Shown one piece after another: positions 20,190-34,071 of a stretch of DNA of 64,000 nucleotides. Position 1 is the first letter of the stretch. Each line of letters begins with the position of its first letter. The notes under the pieces are model-generated. The model had not been told where the DNA came from. It saw nothing but the letters and a program-made list of their open reading frames with translations, and did no database searches. The stretch lies in NCBI GenBank assembly GCA_028023455.1, contig JAQFVV010012981.1, forward strand, positions 209,501 through 273,500, in the 5' to 3' direction. Position numbers and translations under genes: made by a program. Origin of the DNA: Epiperipatus broadwayi (Eukaryota > Onychophora > Udeonychophora > Euonychophora > Peripatidae).

Positions 20190-21330
20190 TCAACCACTAT
20201 TGCTCCACTGCAGCATGAAGGTCTCTCCTAATTCAATCCATCTTCTCTGATATGTAGCTTCTCTTCTCCACACCATCCCAGAACACTTCCTTATTTCATC
20301 CATCTAGCTCACATGTGGTCATTTCTAGGTCTTACAATCTCTTTGAATCCAATTTAAGATTTTAACTGTTTATCTATTATCATCTCTTTTAGCAATATGT
20401 CCATCCCAAATCCATTTTAGTCTCTTAATTCTTTCAATGATGTCAAAAAAACCTGTTTGCTCTCTCACCTATGTACTTCATTTTCAATCTAGTTTTTTAT
20501 TCCTAACATGCATATCTCCATATTTCAATGAGTGTTTTGAAGTCTCTGTATTGTCTTTTGTTAAAATATCAAAGTCTCAGATAAATAAGTAAAAACTGGT
20601 TAAGTACATTTATTAAAAGCCTTTTGAAACCCATTCCCCTTTTAATATTAAGTTATTTCTATCAAAATACTTCAAACAAGTTTAATTCTATGATTAATTT
20701 CATCCATTATGTTTCCATCTGTAATAATAATTTAAACAAGATATTTGTAGTTATTAACTTTTTCTAACCCATCATTACAAATCTTTATTTCCATCTTTTG
20801 AAAAAATGCATTGAACATTAAATTAATTTTTTTAACATTGACTTTTAATTCTACTTTCTTACTTTTATCTGACAACTCTTGCAACATATCCTGAAACTCT
20901 AAAGTATTATTTTTAAAAACATCTACATCATCTGCAAAATCTAGATGACTTAAATATTCTCCATTTACTTTTACTTCCTTAGCTTCCCATTTTAATCACA
21001 AAATACTTTTTGAAGAACTATTGTAAAAAGTTTTGGAGATATAGAGTCTTCCTGACATACATTCTTCTTAATGTTAATTTTTCTTGTTGCTGTTGCATTT
21101 TTATAAATTTTCTTCAGAATATGATAATATCCTAGGTCTATAACTTAAAGATCTAATGTTTTAATGACTGAAGAAAGACTTATAGAATCAAATGTCTTTT
21201 CATATTCTCAAATCCAAAGCATAATGGCAACTTATATTCATCCTAGATCAATATAAATACCATCTCTGTTTATTTAAAAATTTCAAAAAGTAATGAAGTT
21301 ATGTGATCGATAATTGAACATTGAATTATT
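20190..21330 (-). pseudogene. RTE-type LINE fragment: RT palm to 3' end
   Basis: Reading minus from 21330: a T-I-D-H-I-T-S block, then F-E-Y-E-K-T-F-D-S-I (motif A area, about 21205), I-Y-K-N-A-T-A-T, S-I-S-P-K-L-F (motif B, about 21045), S-H-L-D-F-A-D-D-V (catalytic FADD, 20928-20942). The C-terminal region follows, and the 3' end near 20195-20230 reads as the complement of ...TTCATGCTGCAGTGGAG..., matching the tail of the plus copy at 28545-28587. These are hallmarks of RTE-like non-LTR retrotransposons (endonuclease-RT, no second ORF visible). It is 5'-truncated, lacking endonuclease, with many stops and frameshifts. Confidence 0.8.
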
Positions 21331-24300
21331 ATCTCTTATAAAATTGTTATATTTTTATTTCTGAGAATTTTAACCTCGTATTACTTTTAATTAATTAATC
21401 TAATATTACCTTTAATTAATTATTATTTCCAACTCTTTATCTATAGCATAAGAAGAAGTAGCTCATGCAAAAAATATGCACTTTGTAATAATTTAACTTC
21501 CGGTTATATGTAAAGATAAGCTGAGCTTTTAAATAAGGCAGGAATGAGATTCTTGAAACCTGCATTAAAAGAAAAAGAGTAGTTAAACTCTATTTTTTCA
21601 CCTTTCATTTTTTTAAAAAAATATCATTACTATCATAATAAGAATGGATCTGTTTTAAATCTTTAAAATATGTAGCATATTTTTTTTTTTAATTTTTATT
21701 TCTATCACATTATCAACAACCATACATTTTTATAGATTTTTCTTTCAATTTATTTTTAATTTTGCAATAATAATTTATTGCTTTGGATAATGTTTTTTGG
21801 TTTTTGATAAATTTTGTTCAATCAAAAGATTTCCAATAGGTGAAATATTATTTTAAAGTCATAGAACATCTTTAGAAATAAATTGATCTGTCATAAAATA
21901 AATGATGACAAACTAGTACTTGAAAAGAGCAGTGTTTGGTTTTTTTATTTTTGACAGATTATTAATAACTATTTTTTTTATTTTTATAAACAACACATTC
22001 AAAAGTAAGTTTTGAATAAATAATTATCAACAATCAATCGTAAGCAATACCAAACGTTGATAATATGTTGGCATTCTATTGCTGTTTCAACATGTTCTGC
22101 AAAATTTAGAAAAGACCACTTATTTTCATTTTATTCACACATGAAAACCCTTAAAAAATTTTTTTATGTCAACAAATATAAAAATCTAATGAAAACTAAT
22201 TGCCCACTTTTTTTTAAAAAAATCATTCATTATTTATGCTGCTTTAAATTCAATTTTTTTTATTATTAATGCCTTCTATATCCATATTTTATTTGTGTGT
22301 ATGTTCTATGTTTTGTATGCATTTAAAATCAGCTATGAATAAATAACAGTTTAGACTGTATTTTTTATATAATTTATTGACTTACAAATTTTTTCCTCCT
22401 GTTATTTGAAAACCTGTTATATAGTGTAAATCGTAATTGCAAATATTATTTATTTATAAATGCTTTAAAAAGTTAATTTAAAGCGGACAAACCTGCATTT
22501 GCATTAAAAAAAATAAAACATTTCTGCAAATTATTACTTTTAAACATTTTTTCTTAATTGTAGATTTTAATATATATATATTTTAAAAAATTCGCTAAAT
22601 TTTATTTTTAATCTGTTACATGAAAAAAAAAAAAATATTTATATGCCTTCTTTTTTAATTTTAAATTTTGTTTTACGACCTTAAAACAACCTCAGCCTCA
22701 AAAAAAAAAAAATATTTATTTTTTAACTAGTTATTTTTATTTAAAAAGAATTTTAAAAATAGAAAAAAAAAAATTAATGGTTAAATCATTTTTAGCAATC
22801 AAACAAACATCTTTTCTGATAAATAGAATTTTGTACATTATAAACAAACATTAAAAATAGAAATTATTGATATTATAATTGTTGCCACTAAAATATTTTT
22901 AACATATTGTTAAACGCAGCGCTTCCAAATAAGTAAATGTAATTGTTGAAACATTTCTTTCAAATTAGCTAATACTATATATGCATCTATTTATGCATAC
23001 GATACAACATATTTTCACGTAATTAATGAAAATTAAATAATTTACAAGCAGATGATTATCTCATTTTTAATTGTGCACTGGCTTCTAAGATGGTTATAAT
23101 ATGGACAATCAAAATAATATTCAGCTATCTTTTATAATAGAATTATCTTAAAAATATTGATGAAGAGTATTAACTTCTAATTCACTATTTAAGAACAACT
23201 TATATAAATTTAATATTGTTAACTTTAATTTATAAGATATCTTGTAAGATATTGATAGCATGGGTTTTATGAATTACATAATTATCTTTTTAGAAAAAGG
23301 TGGATTTATCTGTATAGTATAAAGTTATATTATGAGTGGAATACAGTTTATAGTCTGTAGATGGAAGATCCAAATTTAGAGTATTGACTACATCTAAAGA
23401 GTACCATCTCACATCTAACAAAATTAATGTAGTAACATCTTGAAAGCAGGCAGTCTCATGAATAAGCCTTGCTAAGATAAATGTTAGAAATCATATAAAT
23501 AATAATTTATCTGAAAATAAACTTTGTTTTTAGCCATCTATAAAATATATATCATATCATGATTTCTAGTATAACATTTACTTCAGATAATATATTGCTT
23601 TGGGAAGGATTTCAGTCATATATAAATTATTGTGAAGCTCAAGTCAGATTGTTTTAATAGACTCTCAAGTGCTCATGCACTTATATTTTAATACCATTCA
23701 TTTTTAATGTTTATTCAAAATATATTTAATTTTTGTCTTTAGGCATAACAAACAACATGTAAGAATATGTTGATGTAACTAGTATTTTATTTTTTCAAGA
23801 TAATGGCTTAGGTGAGTAGAGTCATAAAAAATGTAAATTATTTTAACAAAAGTATTTTTATTATCACTTAAATAGATTTTCTACTACTGAATAAAACAAG
23901 AATTTAGTCCACTGTGACATGGTGATTTTGTTTTGAAAATTATTGTATCTTTATTTCAATTAGTGTTGATGTTTGATGACAACTGATTTAAATACTTCAG
24001 TTATTAAAAAGCTGAATACTGTTTTCTATATTATTACATTTCTATGGTTGGAAATAACACAAGTTTTTGACCCTTTTTCCATCATTTCTCTTTATAGACA
24101 CTTAATTGAATGTCTGAGGATCAAAACTATGAACATATTCTTTTCATAGTTCCAGGAAATAAATATTCACTGTTGTATTTAGTATGTCTGTATAAGTATT
24201 TGTGTTGTGCTATTCTGGTTGTAATATTAGCCCTAGATTATCCTTAGTATACAGTTGGACAGTCTGGACTCATACAGGCTACACACTGTATCATCTTTTT

Positions 24301-26295
24301 GTAGCTTATATTTAATGTTATTAATCAATCTATTAATACCATGGAAGAGGAGAACAGAAGCTAAATTTGAAAGCTGACTCACAGAGCTTTTTTATTTTAT
24401 TTTTTTTCCAATTTCTGAATAAAAAACATGCAGACCCATGGATTAGCTTCAACTTATGGTTTTACATTTTGCTGTATCTTCCTGTATAATTGCAATTACA
24501 TTTATAAATATATATATATATATATTTGTTATAACCAATGCTACATAAATCTTTGATGCATTCACCTATGTTAGTTTTTCTGTCTACTTCATATTTTCAA
24601 GTGTAAAATTTCTATTAAGAAATGTTTTAAAACCTCTAATTTATGCACCATTAATGTTTTAGGCACATTAATCCAAAGTACTAAGAATAATTTGGAGTAT
24701 TAAATGTTTAGTAAAATCATTTAAAAATCCTCATTTTAATATGCAAATGATGCATAAATTAACAAGTTTAAAACATTTCCTAATAGAAATTTGACCCTTT
24801 GCAAATATAAAGGAGAAAGAAAAACCAACATAGATAAATATGAGACCATAAAAATAATATGGTCATAGCTATGAGCTTTGATCCTTTTTCATTCAATTTG
24901 GTGTATATAAAGAGATAAATGATGAGAAAAGAAAGGTCAAAAAGGCTTAGTTTATTGCCAAACATAAAAATGTAATAAACAAAAGAGATAATAGTATCCA
25001 GATGTCTAATAATATTTGAATGACTTAATTGACATAAAATATATTTATATACTATGCATAATTAGATATTACTGTAAATAAGGCAGCAGAAATAACAGCT
25101 AATATGAGATATATCATTATAATGCTTACCATTGAAAGTGAACTCAGCTATATGACCTAAAGAGGAGAATCTGCTTCATTATACATATGATCTAACATAT
25201 GCAAAAGAATCATTATTACCTTTGCAAAATTTTAGCTAAAAAGTATTACAATTATGTCTATTTCCATTTCATAACTTTATGATTAAAAAATTTAATCTAC
25301 TGTGTTATGATCTCAAACATGTCAATTATTATTATTAGACCATTTAAAGTACCATTAAGATAAATTGTGTGACTAATTTTTTATTTATTTTTCCAACCTA
25401 AAGGTTTTGGACAACTTTCTATATAAGTAAATGAGATAAGAAAAGATCATAGATCCATCATTTCTCATAAAAATGATGGTCTTATTCTGGGACTAAAGAG
25501 TATATCAATTACCTACTGTACCAGTTGCATGAAGCAAATATATAATAAGCACCTGAATTATTTTATGTTACATATTTTCATTGTTTGAATCAGTATCAAC
25601 AATGCTTAAATTGAAAAAAATCTCAGACATATTAATTAATAATATCAATTAACTTAAAATAGCTTTAAAACATGTCATTATTTTCGCTCATTTAGGCACA
25701 GCTCTGTCTATTAAATTTTTAAATAAAACCTAGTGAATCTTTAATTAAATACTCCTCGATGTTTGACATTTTCTTTTGACAATTAAACTTTTTTCCTATC
25801 TATTACATAATTAGGTTATATTTTAAGACATATATATATATATATTTAAGCCTTCAAGTGATTTCAATTAAAAAAATTAATTTTTGACATTTTAAAAATA
25901 TAAAATTAATTATTTAAATGAAGTATAAGTCACGTAGCCATTGGACGTAACTTACCTATTCAAAAATTTAGAAAAGTGAAATATTCGGTATTTAAATTTT
26001 ACGTTATTAAAAAATAATATATTTGGGATTAGTTATTCTAAAAGAAAAAAAATTTAAAAGTTAATAAATTATTTATTCTTATTAAAATTGTACAGAGTAT
26101 TCTATTTACCTTTTTGGCAAAGGTTATTTTATTTTATCGAATAACAAGTTGTTTCGGTTTGCCGTAACAAACATTTAAGATTTGAATTTTTAAAAATGAC
26201 AGTTTTCAAAGACAATCACCTATTAGTGATGTAGTTTTAAAATAAATCTTTTACAAAAATATTACACTATAATCATTAATTTCTTAGCACTCAGG
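21331..26295. other. AT-rich stretch, no gene recognised
   Basis: About 5 kb with no supportable gene. ORFs at 22057-22269 and 24780-24965 are low-complexity and lack motifs. Short (TA)n tracts sit at 24508-24523 and 25830-25845. I see no tRNA, splice-defined exon or transposon terminus. Confidence 0.5.
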
Positions 26296-26299
26296 CTGC

Positions 26300-28587
26300 C
26301 ATTTGATGATGACTTTTTATTTAGATACTTACAACTGCAGATCACACTCAAGTGAAAGAAGATTGCAAGAATTAGAAGAACTGTTTTATATTAAATAAGA
26401 CATTATTGGACTTTGTAAAGTTAGAAGAAAAGGTGAAGAGACAATTGATTTAAAACATGGACATGTACTCTATTATAAAGGTACAAATATTGGAAATACA
26501 AGTGGAGTAGGATTCATTATAAATAAAAAGTGTAAGAACAACATTGTGGAGATTGATGGTGTATCGGACAGAGTGGCAAGATTAGTTATACAACTTAATA
26601 GCAGATACCTGATGCAGATAATTCAGGTTTATGTCACAACAAATTCTCATAGTGTTGAAGTAGTAGAAGATTTTTATATGGATGTACAAAAGGTTTTTGA
26701 TCAGAATAAACAACATTTTAAAATGGTTATGAGATATTTTAATGCTAGAATTGGTAAACAAATGAAAGTGCTGTAGGTAATTTTGGTTATGGTAATAGAA
26801 ATGAGGGAGAACATAGACTTGTGGAGTTTTCAGAAAAAGAAAAACTTTATATTATGAATTCTTTTTTTGAGAAAAATGTTAAAAGGAAATGGATATGGAA
26901 GTATCCAAATGAAGATACAGCAGAATTGGATTATATTTTGACTAACAAAAAATACATATTTTAAAATTGTAATGTTCTTAATAAATTTAACACAAGAAGT
27001 AATCGTCCGATAAGTAAGATGTAAGATATGTGTTAATGCAAAACTAGAGAGACAAAAATTATTAAGAAAAACAATATTTACAGTTGATATTCCTGAAACA
27101 TTCTAACAATGTAAATTAGAACTTACAAATCGGTTTTAAGTATTAGTAGATTTTGAACATGATTCAGATTTGAATGAAATTAATATGAAAATAAATGATA
27201 TACTTTTAAAAACTGCAACAAAGATCATTGGTAGAAAAAAGCAGCAATTGGCCAATAAAATTTTTTACTGAGACTAGAGAATTTATGAAGAAAACAAGAA
27301 ATATGAAGATATACAAAAACGATGCATTAAAAAGGATTGAATATCTCAAATTTTGTAAAATGGTGTGGAAAAGAGTTGAAAATGATATAAGAAAGTATAA
27401 CTGTGAACTAGCAAGGAAAGCTGAAAAAGAAAATAAAACTCTCAAGAATATAAAATGACATTTTGGAATTGGTAGGAAATTTATATCTGCAATAAGAAAA
27501 AAAGATGGAATTATTACTAAAAAGAGAGATGACATCATGAAATTGGTAGAAGATTTTTATCAAGAATTATATAGTAATAAAGAACAAGTACCTCCTAAAT
27601 TTATTTTATCTTCAGAATTGCCCTGAATTTTAAATGAAAAACTGAGACATGCAATTAAATGTATGAAGAAAAGAAAGGCTTCAGGTAATGATGGAATTAT
27701 AATTGATATATTAAAAGAAACAAATATAATTTTTTTTAGCAAAGGTATATACCAAATGTCTAAATGATAAAGATGTACCATATGATTAGAAGAATGCAGT
27801 AATAATATTAATATTTAAAAAAGGTGATAAAGATATTAGAAATTACAGACCTCTCAGCCTTTTATCAGTTTTATACAAAATTTTTACCAAGATAATTACA
27901 ACTTGTCTACAGAGAACATTGGATTTCTACCAACCAAGAGAACAAGCTGGATTTAAAAGTGGTTTTAGTATGATAGATAATAGCCAGGTATTGAAAGAAG
28001 TTATAGAAAGGACAAATGAATAAGAGTTGCTGATATGTTTTAGATTTGTAGATTACGAAAAGGCATTTTATTTTATAAACATTTCTTCAGTGATAGATCC
28101 AGGATATTGTTATATTTCAAAGAATATTTATAAAAATGCAACAGCAACAATTAGATTACATAATGATACTGGGAAAGTCAACATTAAGAAGAGTGTAAGA
28201 CAAGGTAACTCCATATCTCCAAAACTTTTTAGAGCAGCATGAAGAGATACATGTTGGGAGTAACAAGAAGAGATCAAAAACACAATGTATGGGTAAGAGA
28301 ACAAACAGGTGTTATTGGCCTCATTGAAAAATTAAAAGATTGAAGTGGAGTTGGGATGGACATATTCCTAGAAGAGATGATAATAGATGGATAATTGAAA
28401 TCTTAAACTGGATTCTGAGAGATTGTAAAAGACTCAAAAAGAGATCACATGTGAGATGAATGGATTAAATAAAAAAAGTGTGCAGGGGTGATGTGAAGAA
28501 GAAAAGCTAAAGATCAGAGAAGATGAATTGAACTTGGAGAGACCTTCATCCTGCAGTGTATTGATAATGGTTGATGATGATGATGAA
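26300..28587 (+). pseudogene. RTE-type LINE: endonuclease and reverse transcriptase, internally deleted
   Basis: Apurinic-type endonuclease: I-G-L-C-K-V-R-R-K-G-E (about 26410; the usual catalytic Glu after C is Lys), S-G-V-G-F-I-I-N-K-K, V-S-D-R-V-A-R-L, I-I-Q-V-Y-V-T-T, F-N-A-R-I-G-K-Q (about 26740; the Gly-Asp before F-N-A is lost), L-D-Y-I-L-T-N (about 26930). RT: N-Y-R-P-L-S-L-L-S (about 27842), Q-A-G-F-K-S-G-F, R-F-V-D-Y-E-K-A-F (about 28045), V-R-Q-G-N-S-I-S-P-K-L-F (about 28195). The text then jumps at about 28240 to the C-terminal M-L-G-V-T-R-R-D and ends I-E-L-G-E-T-F-I-L-Q, I-D-N-G, and a GATGATGATGAT tail. The FADD palm motif is absent. Multiple stops; dead. Confidence 0.85.
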
Positions 28588-29048
28588 TCATTTGTAAAAT
28601 AATTACATTTTTTTTATAAATCTATAAGATTCATTAATTTGACCTCAGGCTAAACACTGTAAAAGTACTCAGCCAATCAAAAATTAGCCACTTTTTCATA
28701 GTTTCATTCTAACAATAGACTTGTGTCAATTATGCAAAAGAATCCATATAATACTGATAACTTCAGATGCTTTTTAAATTAATACATTAATATCGTAGCA
28801 GCAGGGAAAAAGTAGTTACAAGCCATTGCATACCATAATATTAGGTTATAGGTAGGCTTAAATAATGTAGAAAAAATAGTGATTGCAGAGACATTGTAAG
28901 GCTTAAAACATCACACAACTAAGCTTACAAAACAGATTAATGTTTATTCCTTTTAGCTTAAGTGTTTCAGACAATTCTCTGTATAAGAAAATGAGATAAT
29001 AAGAGTATCAGTTGAAAGAATCTTAACCTCAAAGTTTTATATATATAT
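28588..29048. other. AT-rich spacer, no gene recognised
   Basis: Nothing identified between the LINE tail and the inverted LTR. A short TA tract (29038-29048) borders the LTR. Confidence 0.5.
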
Positions 29049-31163
29049 TATAATGATCGAAATGAAAGTGAAGATCGAATCTAACCGCAAAACGATATCT
29101 GCACTACAAGGCGCCATCTAGGCATTTAAACCTAGAAAAATTTATAGAGTAGGCAGATACGCGCTGTTAAGATTCCACTTTATTTAAATATTCCGATCGT
29201 TAGCCCAAGTCACTAGCTCAGTGGAGACGCAGAGATAAAAACCTATATCTTAATTTTATATCTTAAATATAAAAGAATAAAAGCCACTGCTAGAAATTAA
29301 CACATAAAAATATTTATTTACGCACATATAAAATAATATTTAAATTTTGAGGAATAAATTTAATGTTTATATTCTTATATTGATCTTTAATTCTAAAATT
29401 TCTGTAGATTGCAAATAATGAGTTTACTATTTATTTAGAGGGTCGAGTATGAATAGACTACATAGATTTGCATTTGAAAATAAACATTCTATCCCTATCT
29501 AACCTTAGGCTAAAAGTCGCAGTCAAACTGGCATCAATCCATCTGATATATTTATGTATTCAATGTAGCATGAAAATACAACAGCACAAATATACTATAC
29601 TGTCAGGAATGGACATCTGAACACTATAGTTAGAGAAAACATTGACTCTTGTCCAATACAGGAATATGATGTCTGTATAGCAAGAAGAACAATAAAATAA
29701 AAACTCCATAGGAAGGAACCGCGATCCTTTTTGCCGACTTACAATCCCATCCATAGGCAAAGGGTTGGTGCGGTGTATACAGCGATTCTGCACGTAGCGA
29801 AACTCATACTACATTTACTAATTACACAAATATATCCAATCCATTGACCCAATTCAACTACGAAACAAATAACCTAAGATTTCCCTTCCCTAATATAGCT
29901 TTACAAATCTATATAAACCATTCACGCCCGACTTAAGTTTAACATTTAGATACGTTCGCACAGATTTGTTTAAAAAGGTTGGGTATAGATCGATTACATA
30001 GATTCCATGGTCAAAACATTTCCAAATAAACATAAATGATCAAAATACAAAATTATTGATTACTGACAATTGCGGAGGGAAATTTATACGTAACCCAATA
30101 GTATTCACCATAAGATACTTGCATTGTCACCAATAACTTAAAAGACATCCGAATAAATACATTTTAGATACTCACCGTAAGGTATCATTATTTATTGAAT
30201 GTCTATATATTTTGATCAAATATGAAAACCAAAATATAATTAACCGCAAACAAATCCATGCAAGCGTCTATAAACAACTTAAATTTCATGCATTTAAATA
30301 ATCTTTACAATAAGAAAAAAAAAATGGAAATGATTTTTATCAATCGGAAAACATATAAAATTAAACATTATTAATTTGATTTTAACTTTAAAAAAAAAAA
30401 TCAGATGGAAGTTCATAAGCTTGAACGAAAGTTCTTAAATATTTTTAAATTTAGAGTTCATGTCAATATAGCTTATGGTAGAAGAGTCCAGGTTTCTGCT
30501 TTTTTAATTCCCGTGACGTCTCCATTTGAAGATAATGTTCTGGAGGTAGCATTAGCTGGTTCCATTCTTGTATCACAGTCTTTTCATTTTCTATATATTT
30601 TTTTAAAACAAACAAAAAAATGAGAGAGAACGGCAAGTGCGTCTTACCATTCTCATCAAATCAAGTCCGAAAAAAAACTGTCTGGAACTCAATATTTCTC
30701 TTTTTATAGTAAATCTCCAGATTGAATGAACAAAGACATCACTAATCCAAATTTTCGTTCAGGTCCGGGCTGAGGCTTGGTGCTTCCATTGGTCAAGCTA
30801 AAATCTCTTTCTTTTCTTATCTAACTTTTCATCTGACTTTTTAATTACACAGCTTTTAGATAATTAATAAACAATCATTTCCATTTATAGATTACAGGAA
30901 TTAATTAATACCTGTTTTTATTTTTACTTACGTTATTTCTTTTTTAAACTATTTTTATATTTAAATCTTTTTTTATATAAAAAAATACATTCAAATACCT
31001 TTTTTTTACTTATTAAAAAAATATTTTTAAAGTTTAGCATCTGTGCGAATGTATATACGTATAACAAACATTTTAATTTTAGCGTTTAGTTTTTTACTTT
31101 TATTTGCGAACTTTTAAGTTTTTATTTTAAATTAATGTAACGACATATTTATATATCGTTACA
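29049..31163 (-). repeat. Solo LTR of the 5796 family (2115 bp), minus orientation
   Basis: On plus it runs from TATAATGATCG (29049) to CGTTACA (31163), the reverse complement of the intact LTR edges. It is collinear over nearly its full length: T-arm-like hairpin (29117-29136), leader hairpin (29646-29686), one 340-bp module (about 29952-30298), TATAAAAAG on minus (30718-30710), CCAAT on minus (30792-30788) and the terminal fold (31136-31163). No interior or second LTR is adjacent, so it is most simply a solo LTR left by recombination. Both sides are (TA)n, so the target duplication cannot be read. It lacks module copy 2. The ORFs at 29560-29793 and 30405-30623 are by-products of this repeat. 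Confidence 0.85.
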
Positions 31164-31179
31164 ATATATATATATATAT

Positions 31180-31985
31180 CACTAAAACTAGTCAACACAT
31201 AGACAATCCTTATATAAATAACAATCAACAATCTCAGGCAATCATTTTATATATATATAATGAGCATTCCAATAGCTCTAAACAAGCTTTTTTGATAAAT
31301 GCTACAAGAGATAGCATTCAAATCATCTTTATCTAGAATTGTCCCCATCCCCAAGACCAGTTTTGAGCTATGGCTTTTTTCAGTGAGGAGCTTGGACACC
31401 AGATTAAAAAAATTAACTCAAGACAAACTTGTTTAGATCTATTGGAATGCTCATTATATTACATATTGGTAAATGCAAGCTATATAGATCATGTGACATA
31501 TAATACATTATTTTTATTATTATTATTATTATTTTACTGTTTTGGGGCTTTGGCTAAATTAAATTACAAAGCACATAATTATATGGGATTTCTGAATTAA
31601 GTTCAGACCCATATGATCATTTCAGTTGGAGAGCTAAATTTAAAGACTTGTAGATGTCTAAAATTTCAGATCTTTTTCTGAAGAGTTAACTTTTAGATAA
31701 ATGCTTATCTTGAGTTAGTTTTTTAAATCTGGTATTCTAGCTCCTCGCTAAAGAGATCCATAGCCCAAAACTGGTCTGGGATAGGGACAATTCTAGGTTT
31801 TAGATAACTATGATTTGAATGCTGTCTCTTGTAGCATGATTTGAATGTTATCTCTTGTAGGTTTATCAAAAAAAAGCTTGTTTAGAGATTCATTACATTA
31901 CATATTGCTAAATGCAAGCTATACAGGTCATGTGACATATAACCTGATTTTATTACTATTATATATACATATAATAAAAGTATAT
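31180..31985. repeat. Inverted pair of PLE terminal repeats with decayed hammerheads
   Basis: Block 31270-31440 read on minus and block 31700-31850 read on plus are the same sequence: ...CTCCTCACTGAAAA, then CCATAGC, CAAAACTGGTCT and GGGACAATTCTAG. This aligns with the hammerhead at 15221-15277 but with a damaged CUGAUGA box. Direct copies of a downstream block (AAATGCAAGCTATA...CATGTGACATATAA) lie at 31470-31510 and 31905-31942, with a third at about 15325-15370. A (TTA)n tract lies at 31511-31536. I infer PLE terminal repeats in head-to-head arrangement with the coding part lost. Confidence 0.55.
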
Positions 31986-32250
31986 AACATTAAAATACTA
32001 GTGAAATACATTTGTACTAAAATTCTTTTTACAATAATGGTGTTACCTATTGCACAAATAAATAAAAATCAATAAAACATAATACATCATATATAATGGA
32101 ATGAGTAATGATTATTCTGTTATATATAATGTGTTACTTTATAAATTTCACTTAAGAAGGTTTATTTGTGCAATAGACAAAACCATAGTTGTGATAGAAC
32201 ATTAATATAAGTGCATTATTTTTTTAGTATTTAATATAATATAATTTTTT
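31986..32250. repeat. Small fold-back of PLE-B-like terminal repeats
   Basis: The CTATTGCACAAATAA word near 32050 and its complement TTATTTGTGCAATAG (32162-32176) anchor two arms of about 80 bp around a TA-rich centre. The right arm carries TTTCACTTAAGAAGG...ACAAAACCATAG, which parallels the PLE-B 3' motif at 16977-17012. No coding sequence. Confidence 0.5.
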
Positions 32251-32279
32251 ATTCCATTTTATGTTATTAATATAGTATT

Positions 32280-33990
32280 AGTCAATATTATATATATGTA
32301 TAACTCATTGCATAATTAAATTGCTTTCTAGGATCATCACATGACAATAAATTTTAAAGGTAAGAGCCTTTGTTTCCTTTATATATTTAGAGAATTGTCA
32401 TCAATGCCTTTCTAGAGGAATACATTTTTAATCAATTATAAATTTTTTTCAAAATATTTTTAAGCCTGATTGACATCTAATAAATATGAAATTTCTTTCA
32501 TTTTTAATCTTGGCAAAGTTGATTTAAATACTAATATTATGTAATAAATTAGGATTTGCAATATTTAATATTTATGAAATGTTTTAAGATTAACTCATTG
32601 TAACTTTCTAATTACAATTAAATTTTTCTCTAGCACAAACACATGACAATAAATTTGAAAGGTAAAAACTTAGTTTTCCTTTATATATCTACTGCAGGAA
32701 TAGGAAACTTCCAGCATGTGGTTTAACTTTGGTTCTCAAAAGCTTTAATTTGGTCACGACCATTTTAAAAACATATATACAATGGCCCTATATACAACTT
32801 TTATTTAAAAATGTATGTATATAATTAAGAGTAAAGTAAAATAAAATATTTAATTTCTCAACTATAACTTTTCTCTCAACAATTTCTGTAATAGTTCTAA
32901 TTTATTCTACCAGGATGCAATATTCCAACAATTTATATATATTCTATGGTTTGTCTATGTTAATTTACAATGCTGAGCATATTTGCATACTTTTATAGTA
33001 TTTTTTTCAGCCAACATATAATAGCAAAAAAAAAAAAACAACAACTTTAAATCTAATTCATTTTATTATTATTATTTTACATTTAACTTTTTTTACTAGG
33101 ATGGTTACACCAAATAAGATAAGAAAAATTATCATAGAAAATCATGCATTTAAAAAAACAAGCTAATGCATGTTTTTTTATAGAAAAAAATAGTAAATTA
33201 ATATGCCTAATACATTTGAAAAGTATTTCAGTTAATAAAAAGCAATAACAAGAGTTACTATTAATCAAAATATTTCGATTACAACAAAATTGTTGGGTAA
33301 GAAAGAAAAAATAGAAAACTAAAAAAAAAAAAACCTTCATAATATGGTTAACATGTTCATATAAAGTACAAACAAATCATAATGTAAAAATAAGTTATAA
33401 TATTTTTTTAAAAAAAGCAAAAATTTAAGTCATTTTATGAAGGGAAATTTATAAAATATTGCATCATAACTACTGTAAAATTAATCTATCTCAAATTTAA
33501 AATGAAATTATGATACAAACAACAGTTGCAAGGTGAATAGAAAACTGTCATCAAATGTGAAACAATCACTAAAAATAATGTTACTTTATTTGTAATTCAC
33601 AAAAAAATATGGGCTTCATTAAAAAGGAACATTAAAATTGGTCTATCAGTTAAAAAAGTTGCCCACCCCTTATCTACAGGCTTATCAACAATGTCTTTTA
33701 TAGAAAAGAATAAATTTTAATTAATCACAATTTATTTCAAAATATTGTTAAAACTGATTAACATATATTTGGTAAGCATAAAATTTCTTTCATTAAATAA
33801 ATATGTTATTGATATTCTTAAAACTAATTAACCTATATAGCTGATAAGTATAAAATTTCTTTCATTTAATAAATTTTTTTAATATCAGATATATATGTCA
33901 ATCAGGTTTAAATATATTTAGAAATAAATTTATGATTGATTAAAAATTCATTCCTTTTAGTAAAGGCAATATTGACAATCCTTTAGATCA
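32280..33990. repeat. Diverged repeated modules, nested direct and inverted
   Basis: ACATGACAATAAATTT...AAAGGTAA is present at 32339-32362 and 32640-32665. A module with TCATCAATGCCTTTCTA...CCTGATTGACAT...ATGAAATTTCTTTCATT (32398-32506) has a relative at 33690-33800, partly again at 33820-33870, and inverted at 33890-33990. No ORF or terminal structure was recognised. Probably debris of one repeat family. The rest of the stretch shows no gene. Confidence 0.4.
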
Positions 33991-34071
33991 GTATTTCTTA
34001 AAATTTTTATATGAGGGCTCTCTAAAAACAATATATTTTCCAGCCCCCATTGATTAACAATATATATATAT

